A DNA stretch of 64,000 bases from Marinobacter pelagius. Lineage in GTDB: Bacteria > Pseudomonadota > Gammaproteobacteria > Pseudomonadales > Oleiphilaceae. Position 1 is the first letter of the stretch, and each line of letters opens with the position of its first letter. The notes under the pieces were generated by a model. That model ran no database searches. It had not been told where the DNA came from and was given only the letters and a program-made list of their open reading frames with translations. The position numbers were made by a program, and so were the translations under genes. Of this stretch, positions 36,042-45,826 are shown in pieces. The DNA lies in contig NZ_FOUR01000001.1 in assembly GCF_900114925.1 (NCBI RefSeq), positions 1 to 64,000 on the forward strand, in the 5' to 3' direction.

Positions 36042-37097
36042 TCAGTCCACCAACCCGTTGGCGCGGGCTTCGTTGATGGGTGGCAAGGTATTCATAGGCC
36101 ACCTGGGCACGGCCACGATACGCTCGCCATCCTGTTGACCCGCCAGCATTCGCTGGGCCCCGGCATAGGCAATCATCGCTCCGTTATCGGTACAGAACTC
36201 CGGGCGGGCGTAGAACACGTGGGCCTGGAGTTTCCGGGCCATTTTCTCGAGGCCGGCCCGCAGGCGTTTGTTGGCGCTGACACCTCCAGCGATCACCAGG
36301 CGCCTGCAACCGGTCTGCTCCAGCGCCCGGCGGCATTTGATGGTCAGGGTATCCACCACCGCAGCCTCGAACGCCAGGGCGATGTCGGCTTTGACCTGCT
36401 CTGAAAATTCCCCGGCATCAATGGCTGCGTTCACCGTATTGAGGGTATAGGTCTTGAGCCCGCTGAAACTGAAATCCAGGCCAGGCCGGTCCGTCATCGG
36501 GCGGGGGAAGCGATAACGGTCAGGCACCCCCTTCTCGGCAAGGGCGGCGACACGGGGGCCACCCGGGTAATCCAGGCCCAGCATCTTGGCAGTCTTGTCA
36601 AAGGCCTCGCCGGCGGCATCATCCACCGATTCGCCGAGCATCTCGTACTCGCCGATTCCATCAACCCGGACCAGCTGGGTGTGACCACCGGAGACCAGCA
36701 ACGCCACAAACGGAAACGCCGGCGGGTTATCCTCCAGCATCGGCGCCAGCAGGTGACCCTCCATGTGATGGACGCCCAGTACCGGCACGCCCAGGGCAAA
36801 CCCCAGGGCGTGGGCCACCGAGCCACCCACCATCAACGCACCCACCAGTCCGGGACCGGCGGTATAGGCAATGCCATCGATATCCTTGCGGGTACAACCG
36901 GCTTCCGCGATCACCTGGTCACACAGGGGCAGCAGCTTGCGCACATGGTCCCGTGACGCCAGTTCCGGCACGACACCGCCGTAATCCGCATGCATGTCGA
37001 TCTGGCTGAACAGGGCATGGGCCAGCAGGCCCCTGTCGGTGTCGAACAGGGCCACGCCGGTTTCGTCACAGGAAGTTTCAATACCGAGAATGAGCAT
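36042..37097 (-). CDS. tsaD: tRNA N6-threonylcarbamoyladenosine synthase subunit TsaD
   Basis: Catalytic subunit for t6A37 in ANN-decoding tRNAs, acting with TsaBCE. 351 residues from ATG 37097, starting with the family signature [27 protein letters not shown] supplies the metal histidines and GGVSANKRL closes the nucleotide site; [16 protein letters not shown] is the third marker. An upstream reading to 37184 would add 29 residues not typical of the family. It diverges from rpsU as in most gammaproteobacteria. Confidence 0.96.
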   Translation of the reverse strand: MLILGIETSCDETGVALFDTDRGLLAHALFSQIDMHADYGGVVPELASRDHVRKLLPLCDQVIAEAGCTRKDIDGIAYTAGPGLVGALMVGGSVAHALGFALGVPVLGVHHMEGHLLAPMLEDNPPAFPFVALLVSGGHTQLVRVDGIGEYEMLGESVDDAAGEAFDKTAKMLGLDYPGGPRVAALAEKGVPDRYRFPRPMTDRPGLDFSFSGLKTYTLNTVNAAIDAGEFSEQVKADIALAFEAAVVDTLTIKCRRALEQTGCRRLVIAGGVSANKRLRAGLEKMARKLQAHVFYARPEFCTDNGAMIAYAGAQRMLAGQQDGERIVAVPRWPMNTLPPINEARANGLVD

Positions 37098-37187
37098 AGA
37101 GTCAGGCCCCATCAGGTTGCCGTGAATGAGAACGGAGCGCATTTTAGCAGAAACCCGAAACCGGAAGGCAGTTTCATCGAACAAACA

Positions 37188-37217
37188 TTGACCTTGCTAT
37201 CATCCAGGCGCTATCAT
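37188..37217 (+). promoter_or_regulatory. Likely promoter of rpsU-dnaG-rpoD
   Basis: TTGACC (37188-37193), 18-base spacer, TATCAT (37212-37217), about 118 bases upstream of rpsU and in the divergent gap with tsaD. Confidence 0.55.
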
Positions 37218-37334
37218 TGCCGCCCTAAATTATGCACTGGTCGAGTTTTAGCCAATCTGACCAGGTATCGAGCCGCACAGGCATCGCCGTGCGGAGCAAA
37301 TGGAAACCGAATCTATCAGGTAGGTGATTTTCGA

Positions 37335-37550
37335 ATGCCAGCTGTTAAAGTGAAAGAGAATGAACCGTTTGACGTAGCACTGCGTCGCTTCAAGCGTTCC
37401 TGCGAAAAGGCCGGTGTACTGTCTGAAGTACGTCGTCGTGAGCACTACGAGAAGCCGACCGCTGTTCGCAAGCGCAAAGCAGCCGCTGCCGTTAAGCGTC
37501 ATCTCAAGAAGCTTCAGCGGGAACAGCGCAAGTTCGAGCGTCTGTACTAA
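37335..37550 (+). CDS. rpsU: 30S ribosomal protein S21
   Basis: 71 residues, basic, with the standard start [21 protein letters not shown] and end [14 protein letters not shown] longer frame that opens upstream is only the untranslated leader. First gene of the macromolecular synthesis operon rpsU-dnaG-rpoD, with an attenuating terminator before dnaG. Confidence 0.97.
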   Translation: MPAVKVKENEPFDVALRRFKRSCEKAGVLSEVRRREHYEKPTAVRKRKAAAAVKRHLKKLQREQRKFERLY

Positions 37551-37621
37551 GCTACAGCCAGACGCCGCTTGACTGCAAAGCACTGATTGCCTGTCAGCAA
37601 CAGGCTGCACAGAGCGATTCA

Positions 37622-37656
37622 AAATGCCGCCGAGGCCTGGCTTCGGCGGCATTTTT
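37622..37656 (+). terminator. Terminator between rpsU and dnaG
   Basis: 12-bp perfect stem (37622-37633 with 37643-37654), 9-base loop, and a run of five T (37652-37656). It would lower dnaG/rpoD expression relative to S21, as the equivalent site does in E. coli. Confidence 0.88.
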
Positions 37657-37713
37657 GGCTATGGCCAACATCTGAAGTACCGGCACTGACGAGCCGGCAG
37701 ACCTGGAGTCTCC

Positions 37714-39444
37714 ATGAGTGGACTGATCCCTCAACGCTTCGTTGAAGACCTGCTGGACCGCATTGACCTTGCGGAACTGATCGGGTCCCGGATCACCCTC
37801 AAGAAAGCCGGCGCCAACTACAAGGCCTGCTGTCCCTTCCACGATGAAAAAACACCGTCCTTCAACGTGCGACCGGACAAGGGCTTCTATCACTGCTTCG
37901 GCTGTGGCGCCCATGGCGATGCCATCAGTTTCGTACGGGAATTCGAAGGTCTGGGCTTTACCGAGGCGGTGGAAGAACTCGCCAAGCGGGCTGGACTGGA
38001 AGTGCCCTACGACCGGGCGGCGCGCCAGGAAATGCAGCAGGCCCGGACCCTGACCGACGCGCTCGACTTTGCTAACCAGTTCTACCAAAAAGCCCTGCGT
38101 AGCCCGGCCGGCAACTATGCCCTGGATTACCTGAAGCAGCGCGGGCTGGACGACGTCATTATCGAGCGGTACCAGCTGGGCTATGCCCCTGGTACCGGGA
38201 CGGCACTTTACGACGCGGCGGCACAGGACCTGAAAGGCCCCTTGATCGAGACCGGCACGGTATCGGACCGTTACGGGCGCCCGAGAGATCTGTTCCGCAA
38301 CCGGGTGATGTTCCCGATCCGCAACACCCGGGGCCGGACCGTGGCGTTTGGCGGGCGCACACTGGGGGATGACAAGGCCAAGTACATCAACTCTCCGGAG
38401 TCGGATGTTTTCCACAAGAGCCGGGAGATCTACGGGCTGTTCGAGGCCCGACAGGCCATCCGCCAGCTGGACAAGCTTCTGGTTGTGGAAGGCTACATGG
38501 ACGTCATCGCCCTGGCCCAGTACGGCATCGATTACGCCGTTGCCACCCTTGGCACCGCAACCAACCAGGACAGCCTGCAGGCACTGCTGAAACAGGTGCG
38601 GCACGTGGTGTTCTGTTTTGACGGTGATAACGCGGGCTTCCGGGCCGCAGACCGGGCCATGGAGAATGCCCTGGAACTGATGGCGGATGGACTGCATCTG
38701 CAGTTCCTGATGCTGCCGGAGGGCGAGGATCCGGACACGCTGATCCGCAAGGAAGGTACCGAAGCGTTCCAGAAACGGATTGACGGCGCCACGCCCCTGT
38801 CCCGCTACCTGTTCGATCGGCAGGGCGAGGGGCTGGACCTGCAGCTGCCGGAACACCGAGGGGAGCTCCGGGCACGGGTGGAACCGTTACTGAACAAAAT
38901 GCCCCGCAGCACCCTCCGGGATGCCATGTGGCATGAAATGCTGCGCCTGTGCGGCGGCCGTAACCAGTGGCAGAACCGCCAGCCGCAGCAGCGGGGCAAA
39001 TGGCGCAACGGCGAGTTTCGGGACCGCCCGAGCGAAGAGCGGGTGGACGTCAAACTCAACAAGGACAGCACGCTCTGCCTGGCGTTGGTGGAAGCCCCGG
39101 AACTGGCCACCGAGGTCAGTGAACTGGCCCGGCAGTCACGGCAGTTTCCCCAGGCCATGGGGATGGCCACCTGGATCCTGGACAAGGGAATCCGGGACCG
39201 CCGCAAACTGATCGGCGCACTGGCCCTCGATCAACAGGCCCGGGACCGGTTCTACCATCTGTTTGATGGCATCGAACACATTCCCTCACGGGACAGCACG
39301 CTGGCCTCGGCCCGCGAGCTGATCAGTCCGAGCGCGGAAACCTCGCGCCAGCAGAGATTGGCTACACTGCTGAGAAATTTTGCGAACCTCTCTGCCGAGG
39401 AACGCAACGAGCTTCGGGAGCTCAGCGGCGGTACTCAGGAATAA
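37714..39444 (+). CDS. dnaG: DNA primase
   Basis: Makes RNA primers for DNA replication. 576 residues. N-terminal CHC2-type zinc finger (CCPFHDEKTPSFNV then YHCFGCGAHGD), RNA polymerase core with GRPRDLFRNRVMFPI and GGRTLGDDKAKYINSPES, and the Toprim motif VVEGYMDVIALAQYG followed by the DGDNAG aspartates. The C-terminal helicase-binding domain (about 440-576) is present but the linker is short, so the protein is a little below the usual 600 or more residues of pseudomonads. Start ATG. Confidence 0.96.
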   Translation: MSGLIPQRFVEDLLDRIDLAELIGSRITLKKAGANYKACCPFHDEKTPSFNVRPDKGFYHCFGCGAHGDAISFVREFEGLGFTEAVEELAKRAGLEVPYDRAARQEMQQARTLTDALDFANQFYQKALRSPAGNYALDYLKQRGLDDVIIERYQLGYAPGTGTALYDAAAQDLKGPLIETGTVSDRYGRPRDLFRNRVMFPIRNTRGRTVAFGGRTLGDDKAKYINSPESDVFHKSREIYGLFEARQAIRQLDKLLVVEGYMDVIALAQYGIDYAVATLGTATNQDSLQALLKQVRHVVFCFDGDNAGFRAADRAMENALELMADGLHLQFLMLPEGEDPDTLIRKEGTEAFQKRIDGATPLSRYLFDRQGEGLDLQLPEHRGELRARVEPLLNKMPRSTLRDAMWHEMLRLCGGRNQWQNRQPQQRGKWRNGEFRDRPSEERVDVKLNKDSTLCLALVEAPELATEVSELARQSRQFPQAMGMATWILDKGIRDRRKLIGALALDQQARDRFYHLFDGIEHIPSRDSTLASARELISPSAETSRQQRLATLLRNFANLSAEERNELRELSGGTQE

Positions 39445-39511
39445 CCGCACTTGAAACTTAACCGATTGGCCACAATCTAAACAGTCGGTGGCAGAGCAAC
39501 CACGTGACAGC

Positions 39512-39517
39512 TATAAT
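39512..39517 (+). promoter_or_regulatory. -10 box upstream of rpoD
   Basis: Perfect TATAAT 47 bases before the rpoD start codon, flanked by an inverted repeat (ACAGC 39507-39511, GCTGT 39519-39523) and followed by a T-rich stretch. No good -35 was found, so it may be an internal promoter or a chance box within a weak hairpin. Confidence 0.4.
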
Positions 39518-39563
39518 GGCTGTTTAACTTTTTTCCTTTTAAAAGCGAGTTCACAGGGTGTCT

Positions 39564-41420
39564 ATGTCAGGCAATTCGCAAAAATCACGTTTGAAAGACC
39601 TCATTGCACGAGGCAAGGAACAAGGTTACCTGACTTACGCCGAGGTAAACGACCACCTCCCGGAAGACATCGCCGACCCCGATCAGGTCGAAGACATCAT
39701 CCGCATGATTAACGACATGGGTATCCAGGTGTGCGAGGAAACTCCCGACGCCGATACCCTGTTGATGACCGAAGGTGATTCCACCGCCGACGAAGCCGCC
39801 GCAGCCGAAGCTGCCGCCGCACTCGCCGCCGTGGAAACCGACGCCGGCCGCACCACCGATCCCGTCCGCATGTACATGCGTGAAATGGGCACCGTGGAAC
39901 TGCTGACCCGCGAAGGCGAGATCGTTATTGCCAAGCGCATCGAAGAAGGTATCCGGGATGTCATGGCCGCAGTGGCCCACTTCCCCGGCACCGCCGGCAC
40001 AGTCATTCAGGCCTACGACCGCATCATCGAGAACGAAGGCCGTATCAGCGACATCGTTACCGGCTTCCTGGATCCGGATGACGCCGAGCCGTTCATGAGC
40101 GAAGAGCCCGCGGCACCGGAGGAAACCAGCACCGAAGACGCCGACTCCGACGACTCCGATGATGACGACAGCTCCAGCGATGACGACAACGACAACGGTC
40201 CGGATCCGGAAGAGACCCGCCTGCGTTTCGAGCTGCTGAGGGAAAAGCTGGACGCGGCCAACAAGGCGCTGGAGAAATATGGTCGTTCAGACAAGAAAAC
40301 CCAGGACGCCCTGAACGAGCTCGGCCAGGTTTTCGCGCCGTTCAAGCTGGCCAACAAGGCCTTCGAGGAACTGGTTAACGTTGTTCGCTCCACCAACGAT
40401 CTGGTGCGTGAGAACGAGCGCGCCATCATGCAGATCTGTGTGCGCGACTGCAAAATGCCGCGCAAGGACTTCATCAAGTCCTTCCCCGGTAACGAGGTCA
40501 ACCTGGAGTGGGCGGACAAGATCGCCAAGAGCAAGAAGCCTTACGCTGCCGCCATCGGCGAGCGCCTGGACGAGATCGTTCGGCTGCAGAAGCGCATCCA
40601 TAACGTCCAGACCGAAGTGGACCTGGACGTGGCCGACATCAAGGAAATCAACCGCCGCGTTTCCATCGGTGAAGCCAAGGCTCGTCGGGCCAAGAAGGAA
40701 ATGGTCGAGGCCAACCTGCGTCTGGTTATCTCCATCGCCAAGAAGTACACCAACCGCGGCCTGCAGTTCCTGGACCTGATCCAGGAAGGCAACATCGGTC
40801 TGATGAAGGCGGTGGACAAGTTCGAGTACCGTCGTGGCTACAAGTTCTCCACCTATGCCACCTGGTGGATCCGGCAGGCCATCACCCGCTCCATCGCGGA
40901 CCAGGCCCGCACCATCCGGATCCCGGTGCACATGATCGAGACCATCAACAAGCTCAACCGCATCTCGCGGCAGATGCTGCAGGAGATGGGCCGCGAGCCG
41001 ACTCCGGAAGAGCTGGGCGAGCGCATGGACATGCCGGAAGACAAGATCCGCAAGGTCCTGAAGATCGCCAAGGAACCGATCTCCATGGAAACCCCGATCG
41101 GCGACGACGAAGACAGCCATCTGGGCGACTTCATCGAGGACATCCAGGCCCTCTCCCCGGTGGATTCCGCCACCGCAGAAGGCCTGCGGGAAGCCACCCG
41201 CTCCGTGCTGGCCGGCCTCACCGCCCGGGAGTCCAAGGTACTGCGGATGCGCTTCGGTATCGAGATGAATACCGACCACACGCTGGAAGAAGTCGGAAAG
41301 CAGTTCGACGTCACCCGTGAGCGGATCCGTCAGATCGAAGCCAAGGCCCTGCGCAAACTGCGCCACCCGTCACGCTCCGATCACCTGCGCGGCTTTATTG
41401 ACGACCAGGGTAACGGTTAA
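39564..41420 (+). CDS. rpoD: Housekeeping sigma factor RpoD (sigma-70)
   Basis: Primary sigma factor, 618 residues from the ATG at 39564 (AGGG 6 bases upstream; a GTG two codons earlier is also in frame). Region 1.1 at the N-terminus, region 1.2 [21 protein letters not shown], a very acidic non-conserved insert (about 180-215, long runs of aspartate, glutamate and serine), region 2 with [37 protein letters not shown], and region 4 with [20 protein letters not shown]. Third gene of the rpsU-dnaG-rpoD operon. Confidence 0.98.
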   Translation: MSGNSQKSRLKDLIARGKEQGYLTYAEVNDHLPEDIADPDQVEDIIRMINDMGIQVCEETPDADTLLMTEGDSTADEAAAAEAAAALAAVETDAGRTTDPVRMYMREMGTVELLTREGEIVIAKRIEEGIRDVMAAVAHFPGTAGTVIQAYDRIIENEGRISDIVTGFLDPDDAEPFMSEEPAAPEETSTEDADSDDSDDDDSSSDDDNDNGPDPEETRLRFELLREKLDAANKALEKYGRSDKKTQDALNELGQVFAPFKLANKAFEELVNVVRSTNDLVRENERAIMQICVRDCKMPRKDFIKSFPGNEVNLEWADKIAKSKKPYAAAIGERLDEIVRLQKRIHNVQTEVDLDVADIKEINRRVSIGEAKARRAKKEMVEANLRLVISIAKKYTNRGLQFLDLIQEGNIGLMKAVDKFEYRRGYKFSTYATWWIRQAITRSIADQARTIRIPVHMIETINKLNRISRQMLQEMGREPTPEELGERMDMPEDKIRKVLKIAKEPISMETPIGDDEDSHLGDFIEDIQALSPVDSATAEGLREATRSVLAGLTARESKVLRMRFGIEMNTDHTLEEVGKQFDVTRERIRQIEAKALRKLRHPSRSDHLRGFIDDQGNG

Positions 41421-41433
41421 GCTCCACAACAGT

Positions 41434-41474
41434 AGCGGGCGCCACACCTCACCGGTATAATGGCGCCCGCTCTG
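41434..41474 (+). terminator. Terminator after rpoD
   Basis: 11-bp perfect stem AGCGGGCGCCA (41434-41444) with TGGCGCCCGCT (41461-41471), 16-base loop and a weak T-tract. The loop and second arm contain TATAAT (41456-41461), which could instead be the -10 of the downstream tRNA. Confidence 0.7.
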
Positions 41475-41516
41475 TTTCCCCATCCGGAAACATCTCTCCA
41501 GAATGCATTTCTGCAC

Positions 41517-41593
<77 letters not shown>

Positions 41594-41958
41594 CTCCTTT
41601 CAGTCGCGCTGGACCTCATCGGACTATTCCAGCCAGAAATCGCAGATTTCTGTCGCTTCGCAGGGCGAAAGCCATGCTTCCGCTTTATCCTGCTTCGCCC
41701 AACTGGGCCCACCACCTCCCTACCGCAATACAATTCTCGCCTGAACTTGTGCAATACCTATCATTATCGACTAATTTTAAAGTGACCGGAGCACATCGCC
41801 GACCGACGGCCGACGACACGCAGGAATTACCGGCCAAGGCTCACTCGGCATTATGTCGAGCCTGACAAGAACCAGTCCCCAGAGCCAGGAAATTGGATCG
41901 TTGATCGTAATTCCCCGAGGGAACAGATGAAGTCGTCAAAGACCCATGGAGAGGCATC
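41594..41958. other. Gene-free stretch downstream of the tRNA
   Basis: 365 bases with no supported gene. Contents: an inverted repeat CAGAAATC/GATTTCTG (41634-41652) that may end the tRNA transcript, the 13-base tRNA repeat, and A/T-richer sequence from about 41720. A reading frame at 41560-41865 runs through the tRNA and is spurious. Confidence 0.7.
41703..41715 (+). repeat. Partial duplicate of the tRNA 3' end (possible attachment-site remnant)
   Basis: CTGGGCCCACCAC repeats the last bases of the tRNA gene (41582-41594) 121 bases downstream; a few more bases upstream (TTCG) also match with one length difference. Phage and island integration at tRNA genes leaves such copies. No integrase gene is nearby. 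Confidence 0.5.
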
Positions 41959-43245
41959 ATGAGGAGCATTCTCGGCACCTTTCGCACGTTGTTAACCCTT
42001 CTTCTCTTTGTTTTTGTTCTTAGTGCCTGTGGTGGGGGTGGAAGCGGGGGTCAATCCGTGACCATCGAATCCGCAGAAGATATATCCCTTGCCATAGCCC
42101 CGGATAACCTGGACCTGGCGCTTAACCAGAGTGCTACGGTGAAAGCTATTGCAACGTTGGTGACTCACGGAGCGACAGCGGATGTATCGGGCAAGGCAAA
42201 CTGGAGTTCGGAAAATATCTCAATCGCTTCCATTACGAGATCCGGCAATACAGTAACAGTGGTACCTCAAAGTCAGGGTTCAACCACAATTACTGCTGAA
42301 CTCGATGGTATTTCAGCGACTGCCACCGTAACCATTGGCAACCCCTTGATCAAAATCGTCACCGATCCCCCCAGTGCGAGCATTAATGATGGCTCACTGG
42401 CAGAGATCACAGCAACAGGCACCTTTAATGACGGCAGCATACGGGACATAACAGAAGACGTAACCTGGATCTCAAGCACCGAAACGGTGGCGACTGTTGA
42501 CAGGGGGATAGTGTCAGCGCTCGAACCAGGCGATGTAACCATATCCGCAGTTGCTGGGCCGGTATCAGGTAACACGCAGGTTACGATAGCTGCCGCACCA
42601 GACGCTCCGGGGAGAATGGAAATTGGGATTACGCCCAATGCTATTTTGGAGGATGAGGCGGTCGGCGCCTCGGTTTCTGCTACGGTATTTGCCAATGATG
42701 AGGACAATGGGATTCTGAGTTCTACCAATGTGCTTTTCGCAGAGCAAACAGGGTCTGTGACCTTTACACAGGATGAAATTACGATCGATAACGATAACCC
42801 GCGAGCTGAAACCGAAGCCAAATCCACTCTAGTCGGCAAGTACATCATTTCTGCGGTCGTACCCGACACGACTGCCAGGGCTCAAGGTACTTTGAATGTG
42901 GTATCGAGCTTTTCCGAGGTCGTCATCATTGATTCATTCACTGCAGAAATTCTTACTAAAGAAGAAACGTTGTCTGACATAGAAGCCGGGAGCAAATTCA
43001 CTGCAGTAATCCTCAATACCAGCAATCGCAGCTTTAACCTCCTAAGGGCAGAGCTGGTTAATGGCCAAAACGTTCTAGACACAGCCGACCTTTCCGGAAC
43101 CACATTGGGTGAGGGGGATTCAACCAAGGTAGATGCTGTTCTGGATGATTCAATTCAGGATGAGGGTGTGAGACTGGTTTTTCACCTTAGCGACCCAGTT
43201 ACAACACGCCAATTTACAGTCGATAAGCAGTTCACTTCACCTTGA
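41959..43245 (+). CDS. Ig-like (BIG2-type) lipoprotein
   Basis: 428 residues of unknown function. Signal peptide with lipobox VLSAC (cysteine near residue 24), then a GGGGSGG linker. Two bacterial Ig-like domains are visible: about 40-125 (ATADVSGKANWSSENISIASI, then STTITAELDGISATATVTI) and about 128-210 (FNDGSIRDITEDVTWISSTETVATVDRGIVSALEPGDVTISAVAG). The rest (about 215-428) is beta-rich and not recognised. GAGAGG lies 6 bases before the ATG. Base composition is clearly more AT-rich than the core genes (23 of 60 bases are G or C at 42901-42960), suggesting horizontal gain. Confidence 0.8.
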   Translation: MRSILGTFRTLLTLLLFVFVLSACGGGGSGGQSVTIESAEDISLAIAPDNLDLALNQSATVKAIATLVTHGATADVSGKANWSSENISIASITRSGNTVTVVPQSQGSTTITAELDGISATATVTIGNPLIKIVTDPPSASINDGSLAEITATGTFNDGSIRDITEDVTWISSTETVATVDRGIVSALEPGDVTISAVAGPVSGNTQVTIAAAPDAPGRMEIGITPNAILEDEAVGASVSATVFANDEDNGILSSTNVLFAEQTGSVTFTQDEITIDNDNPRAETEAKSTLVGKYIISAVVPDTTARAQGTLNVVSSFSEVVIIDSFTAEILTKEETLSDIEAGSKFTAVILNTSNRSFNLLRAELVNGQNVLDTADLSGTTLGEGDSTKVDAVLDDSIQDEGVRLVFHLSDPVTTRQFTVDKQFTSP

Positions 43246-43299
43246 GTGAGCTGATTGAAGAAGTGTTCCCCAAGGAGCTGTCAATTTATCTGACACTAA

Positions 43300-43330
43300 A
43301 AAGCCCGCTGCGATCAACGCAGCGGGCTTT
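43300..43330. terminator. Bidirectional terminator between Ig-like lipoprotein and PEP-CTERM genes
   Basis: 13-bp stem AAAGCCCGCTGCG/CGCAGCGGGCTTT with loop ATCAA, with T-rich sequence on one side and A-rich on the other; it serves both convergent genes. Confidence 0.92.
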
Positions 43331-43365
43331 CTCTATTTTACCTTTCCTATCTACTTATCTGACGG

Positions 43366-44031
43366 TCAGCTGGCTTTAACTCTACGAATTGCTAAAGCGA
43401 GAAGGCCTAAGCCAAGCAGTCCAAGTGTTCCTGGCTCAGGCACGGGTACTGTTGGAGTGCTACTATAGGATTTGTCGCTGGCATTACAACTATCTACGTC
43501 GTCAGGAAGGAGATCGTCTCCCGAGCACAAAGTTAATGAGCGTACAGCAACTAGACCGAAATCACTCAAGCCTAACTCGAAGTCAGAGGTGCTCCAACTG
43601 AACGTTTGTTGTAAATCAGAGCCCCCCGTATCTCCCAAGCGAAAGACCAGTTCCCACAGCCCATTGGGGTCTTCAGGGTCAGGAACAGCGTCTCCGCTGA
43701 TATTACAACCTGGTCCGCAATCTATAGATGAAGTGTTGGTAGCGTATAGTTCGACACCACCTGAATCTTGCAGCAAATCTGCATCTCCGACAGTGTTATT
43801 CCCAAGATCAATGAAAAGGCCGAGAGGGTCGGCATTCCATGGATCAACGGTCAGATCGTAATTAAAACGCCCGCCAACTTCATCATGCTCTACGGTAAAG
43901 ATGTAGTTACCAACGGCTCCGTCATCCGGTAGCCACGTATCATAGGTAATCATCCCTGCCTGAGCCGAACCGGCACCTGCCAGGCATCCGGCAGCAAGCA
44001 GCGATGACAAGAACCTTCCTTTGAATTTCAT
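43366..44031 (-). CDS. PEP-CTERM sorting-domain protein
   Basis: 221-residue exported protein. Signal peptide (1-25, ends GSAQA), a beta-rich body of about 170 residues with paired cysteines (DCGPGCN; LCSGDD/DSCN), and a C-terminal sorting signal VPEPGTLGLLGLGLLALAIRR: PEP motif at 198-200, hydrophobic helix, basic tail. Such proteins are cut by an exosortase and linked to extracellular polysaccharide production. No exosortase gene is in this window. A sigma-54 type promoter lies upstream, which agrees with the known PrsK/PrsR control of many PEP-CTERM genes. Confidence 0.88.
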   Translation of the reverse strand: MKFKGRFLSSLLAAGCLAGAGSAQAGMITYDTWLPDDGAVGNYIFTVEHDEVGGRFNYDLTVDPWNADPLGLFIDLGNNTVGDADLLQDSGGVELYATNTSSIDCGPGCNISGDAVPDPEDPNGLWELVFRLGDTGGSDLQQTFSWSTSDFELGLSDFGLVAVRSLTLCSGDDLLPDDVDSCNASDKSYSSTPTVPVPEPGTLGLLGLGLLALAIRRVKAS

Positions 44032-44126
44032 ATTACTTCCCTCCGTTGTACGACATGCAATTCCGGTAGAGGCATCAATCCCTCAACCATTCAGAACTGC
44101 ACAGCCACTTTACTCTTCACATGCGT

Positions 44127-44142
44127 AGCAAGCGGCGAGCCA
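44127..44142 (-). promoter_or_regulatory. Sigma-54 promoter of the PEP-CTERM gene
   Basis: On the minus strand TGGCTCGCCGCTTGCT: GG and GC exactly 10 bases apart and TTGC intact. Predicted start near 44116, giving a leader of about 85 bases. Confidence 0.7.
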
Positions 44143-44474
44143 ACATGGAAAAAGACATATTTTCCAATCGGTTATTCATTCAAAGAAAAATCTTTCCTGT
44201 AGAGATAGTAAAATTTTTCGACATTGCATCACGCAGACTCACATTCCGTGACAATTGAAGATTTCACAATCGGCCAAACACTGGTAAGAGCTTGTAGTGG
44301 CGGCAATTTTACGCCCTCCAAGCATATACGTGGTTCTACAGACAATGATCTGTGTCAAAAAAGCCAAAGTCCCGAAAAGACAAGCCACATACACTGCAAC
44401 CCTGAACCAACGTGGCGCCACCTTCAGGAAGCACCGGCGCACGGACAAAAACAACGAGATAACGGAGTGTATCA
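44143..44474. other. Intergenic region between PEP-CTERM gene and aupA-like gene
   Basis: About 330 bases without a supported gene. It should hold activator sites for the sigma-54 promoter and the promoter of the aupA-like operon, but I see no clear sigma-70 box. One imperfect palindrome, ACAGA-6-TCTGT (44338-44353), lies about 120 bases before the aupA-like start and could be an operator. Confidence 0.5.
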
Positions 44475-45812
44475 ATGGTAACCACCCCCCGGTTTTCAGT
44501 ACGGGCCATGTCCCTTGCAGTTGCTGCGGTTTCCGCAGGTGTTTCATTGTCCGCCACTGCCAGCATGGGCAACCTCGGCACCACCTACGGTGTAATGCCG
44601 GTTGACGTTGCCACCGCCCAGTCCCTGTCGATGTTCAACGATCAGGTATCCGCCACCTACTACAACCCGGCGTACCTGACCAAGGACACTCGCGGCGAAC
44701 TGACCGCAGGTATTCTGCACGCAGAACAGGAGCTGCGTTCAGCCAACCCCAACGCAGACGGCGACGTGCTCTCCAACTCCCCGAGCCAGCATGTGCTGAT
44801 CGGCATGAAGACGAACCTGGGCTCCCTGACCCGCTTTGATCATCCGATCTATCTCGGTTTCATTGCCGGCGTGGAGAAGTACGGCAAGGAAATGCTCGCG
44901 TTCAGCTCTGAAACCACCGAGACCGGCCAGTTTCTCCAGTACGGCAAGGAGCCACTGTTCCTGAATATCGGCGGCGCCACACCAATCTGGCGCGGTATCT
45001 CGGCCGGGGCATCGGTTCGGGTGACCCTGGATGCGACTGCCAACCTGGATGCCGTCTCCACCCTCGGTGGCGAGACCAGCCGGGAGCGGCTGTCGGTCAA
45101 CGCCGAGCCGGCGATGAAGACCATTCTGGGCACCAGCATCGACCTGGGCAGCACCTTCTGCCCGGAGAGCGACTGCTTCCTGGATGGCTGGGAATCCGCG
45201 CTCATCTACCGGACCAAGTCCTCTGCCTCGACCACCATTGATTCAAACATCATCGTCACCCAGACCATTCCGGAGCCAGGCCTGAGCCTTGCGGTTTCTA
45301 CAATCGATTCCTTCCAACCGGAAACCTTCGGTATCGGCACCCAGTACCAGGGCGAGAACTGGCGCATCGGTGGCAGCATCGAGCAGCAGAACTGGTCGGA
45401 ACTGGCAGATGAATTTGCCGCCGACAGCATCAAGGACCAGGGCTCCGTGACAGCGGCCAGCCGGATCGAGTTTGACGACATTCTGATTCCCCGTATCGGC
45501 GGCGAGTATCAGCTCAACAAGAACTTCGCCCTGCGTGGCGGGGTCGCCTATGAGGAGTCCCCCCTCAAATCCACCCGAAACCCCGAGATCAACTACCTCG
45601 ACACCGACAAGATCGTGATTGGCCTCGGCGTCAGCGCCACCTACGACCGCACCCGTCTACTGGCCTACCCCGTGCGGCTGGACCTGGGCTACCAGTACCA
45701 GCAGCTGCAGGAGCGTGACTTCACCCTGGTGGATTACGACGGCAACGAGACTGACGTGACCGCCGATGGCGATGTCCACGTGGTCAGCGGTTCCATCACC
45801 CTGAAGTTCTGA
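44475..45812 (+). CDS. FadL-type outer-membrane hydrophobic-substrate channel (AupA-like)
   Basis: 445 residues: signal peptide (to about residue 30, ATAS), then a FadL/OmpP1 family body starting with MGNLGTTYGVMPVDVATAQSLSMFNDQVSATYYNPAYL, where FadL proteins carry their N-terminal plug and the NPA motif. The C-terminus ends in an aromatic residue (SGSITLKF), as expected for barrel insertion. FadL members move long-chain fatty acids, alkanes or aromatics. With the downstream large lipoprotein this matches the AupA-AupB alkane-uptake pair of Marinobacter; that assignment rests on context. GGAG lies 8 bases before the ATG. Confidence 0.85.
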   Translation: MVTTPRFSVRAMSLAVAAVSAGVSLSATASMGNLGTTYGVMPVDVATAQSLSMFNDQVSATYYNPAYLTKDTRGELTAGILHAEQELRSANPNADGDVLSNSPSQHVLIGMKTNLGSLTRFDHPIYLGFIAGVEKYGKEMLAFSSETTETGQFLQYGKEPLFLNIGGATPIWRGISAGASVRVTLDATANLDAVSTLGGETSRERLSVNAEPAMKTILGTSIDLGSTFCPESDCFLDGWESALIYRTKSSASTTIDSNIIVTQTIPEPGLSLAVSTIDSFQPETFGIGTQYQGENWRIGGSIEQQNWSELADEFAADSIKDQGSVTAASRIEFDDILIPRIGGEYQLNKNFALRGGVAYEESPLKSTRNPEINYLDTDKIVIGLGVSATYDRTRLLAYPVRLDLGYQYQQLQERDFTLVDYDGNETDVTADGDVHVVSGSITLKF

Positions 45813-45826
45813 GGAGAGGATCAGCC

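Noticed and set aside
41456..41461. Dedicated tRNA promoter
   Set aside because: TATAAT lies in the loop and arm of the rpoD terminator hairpin and lacks a -35, so it was not listed as a promoter.
44224..44547. Small frames in the PEP-CTERM/aupA-like gap
   Set aside because: No ribosome sites, no conserved features, overlap on both strands.
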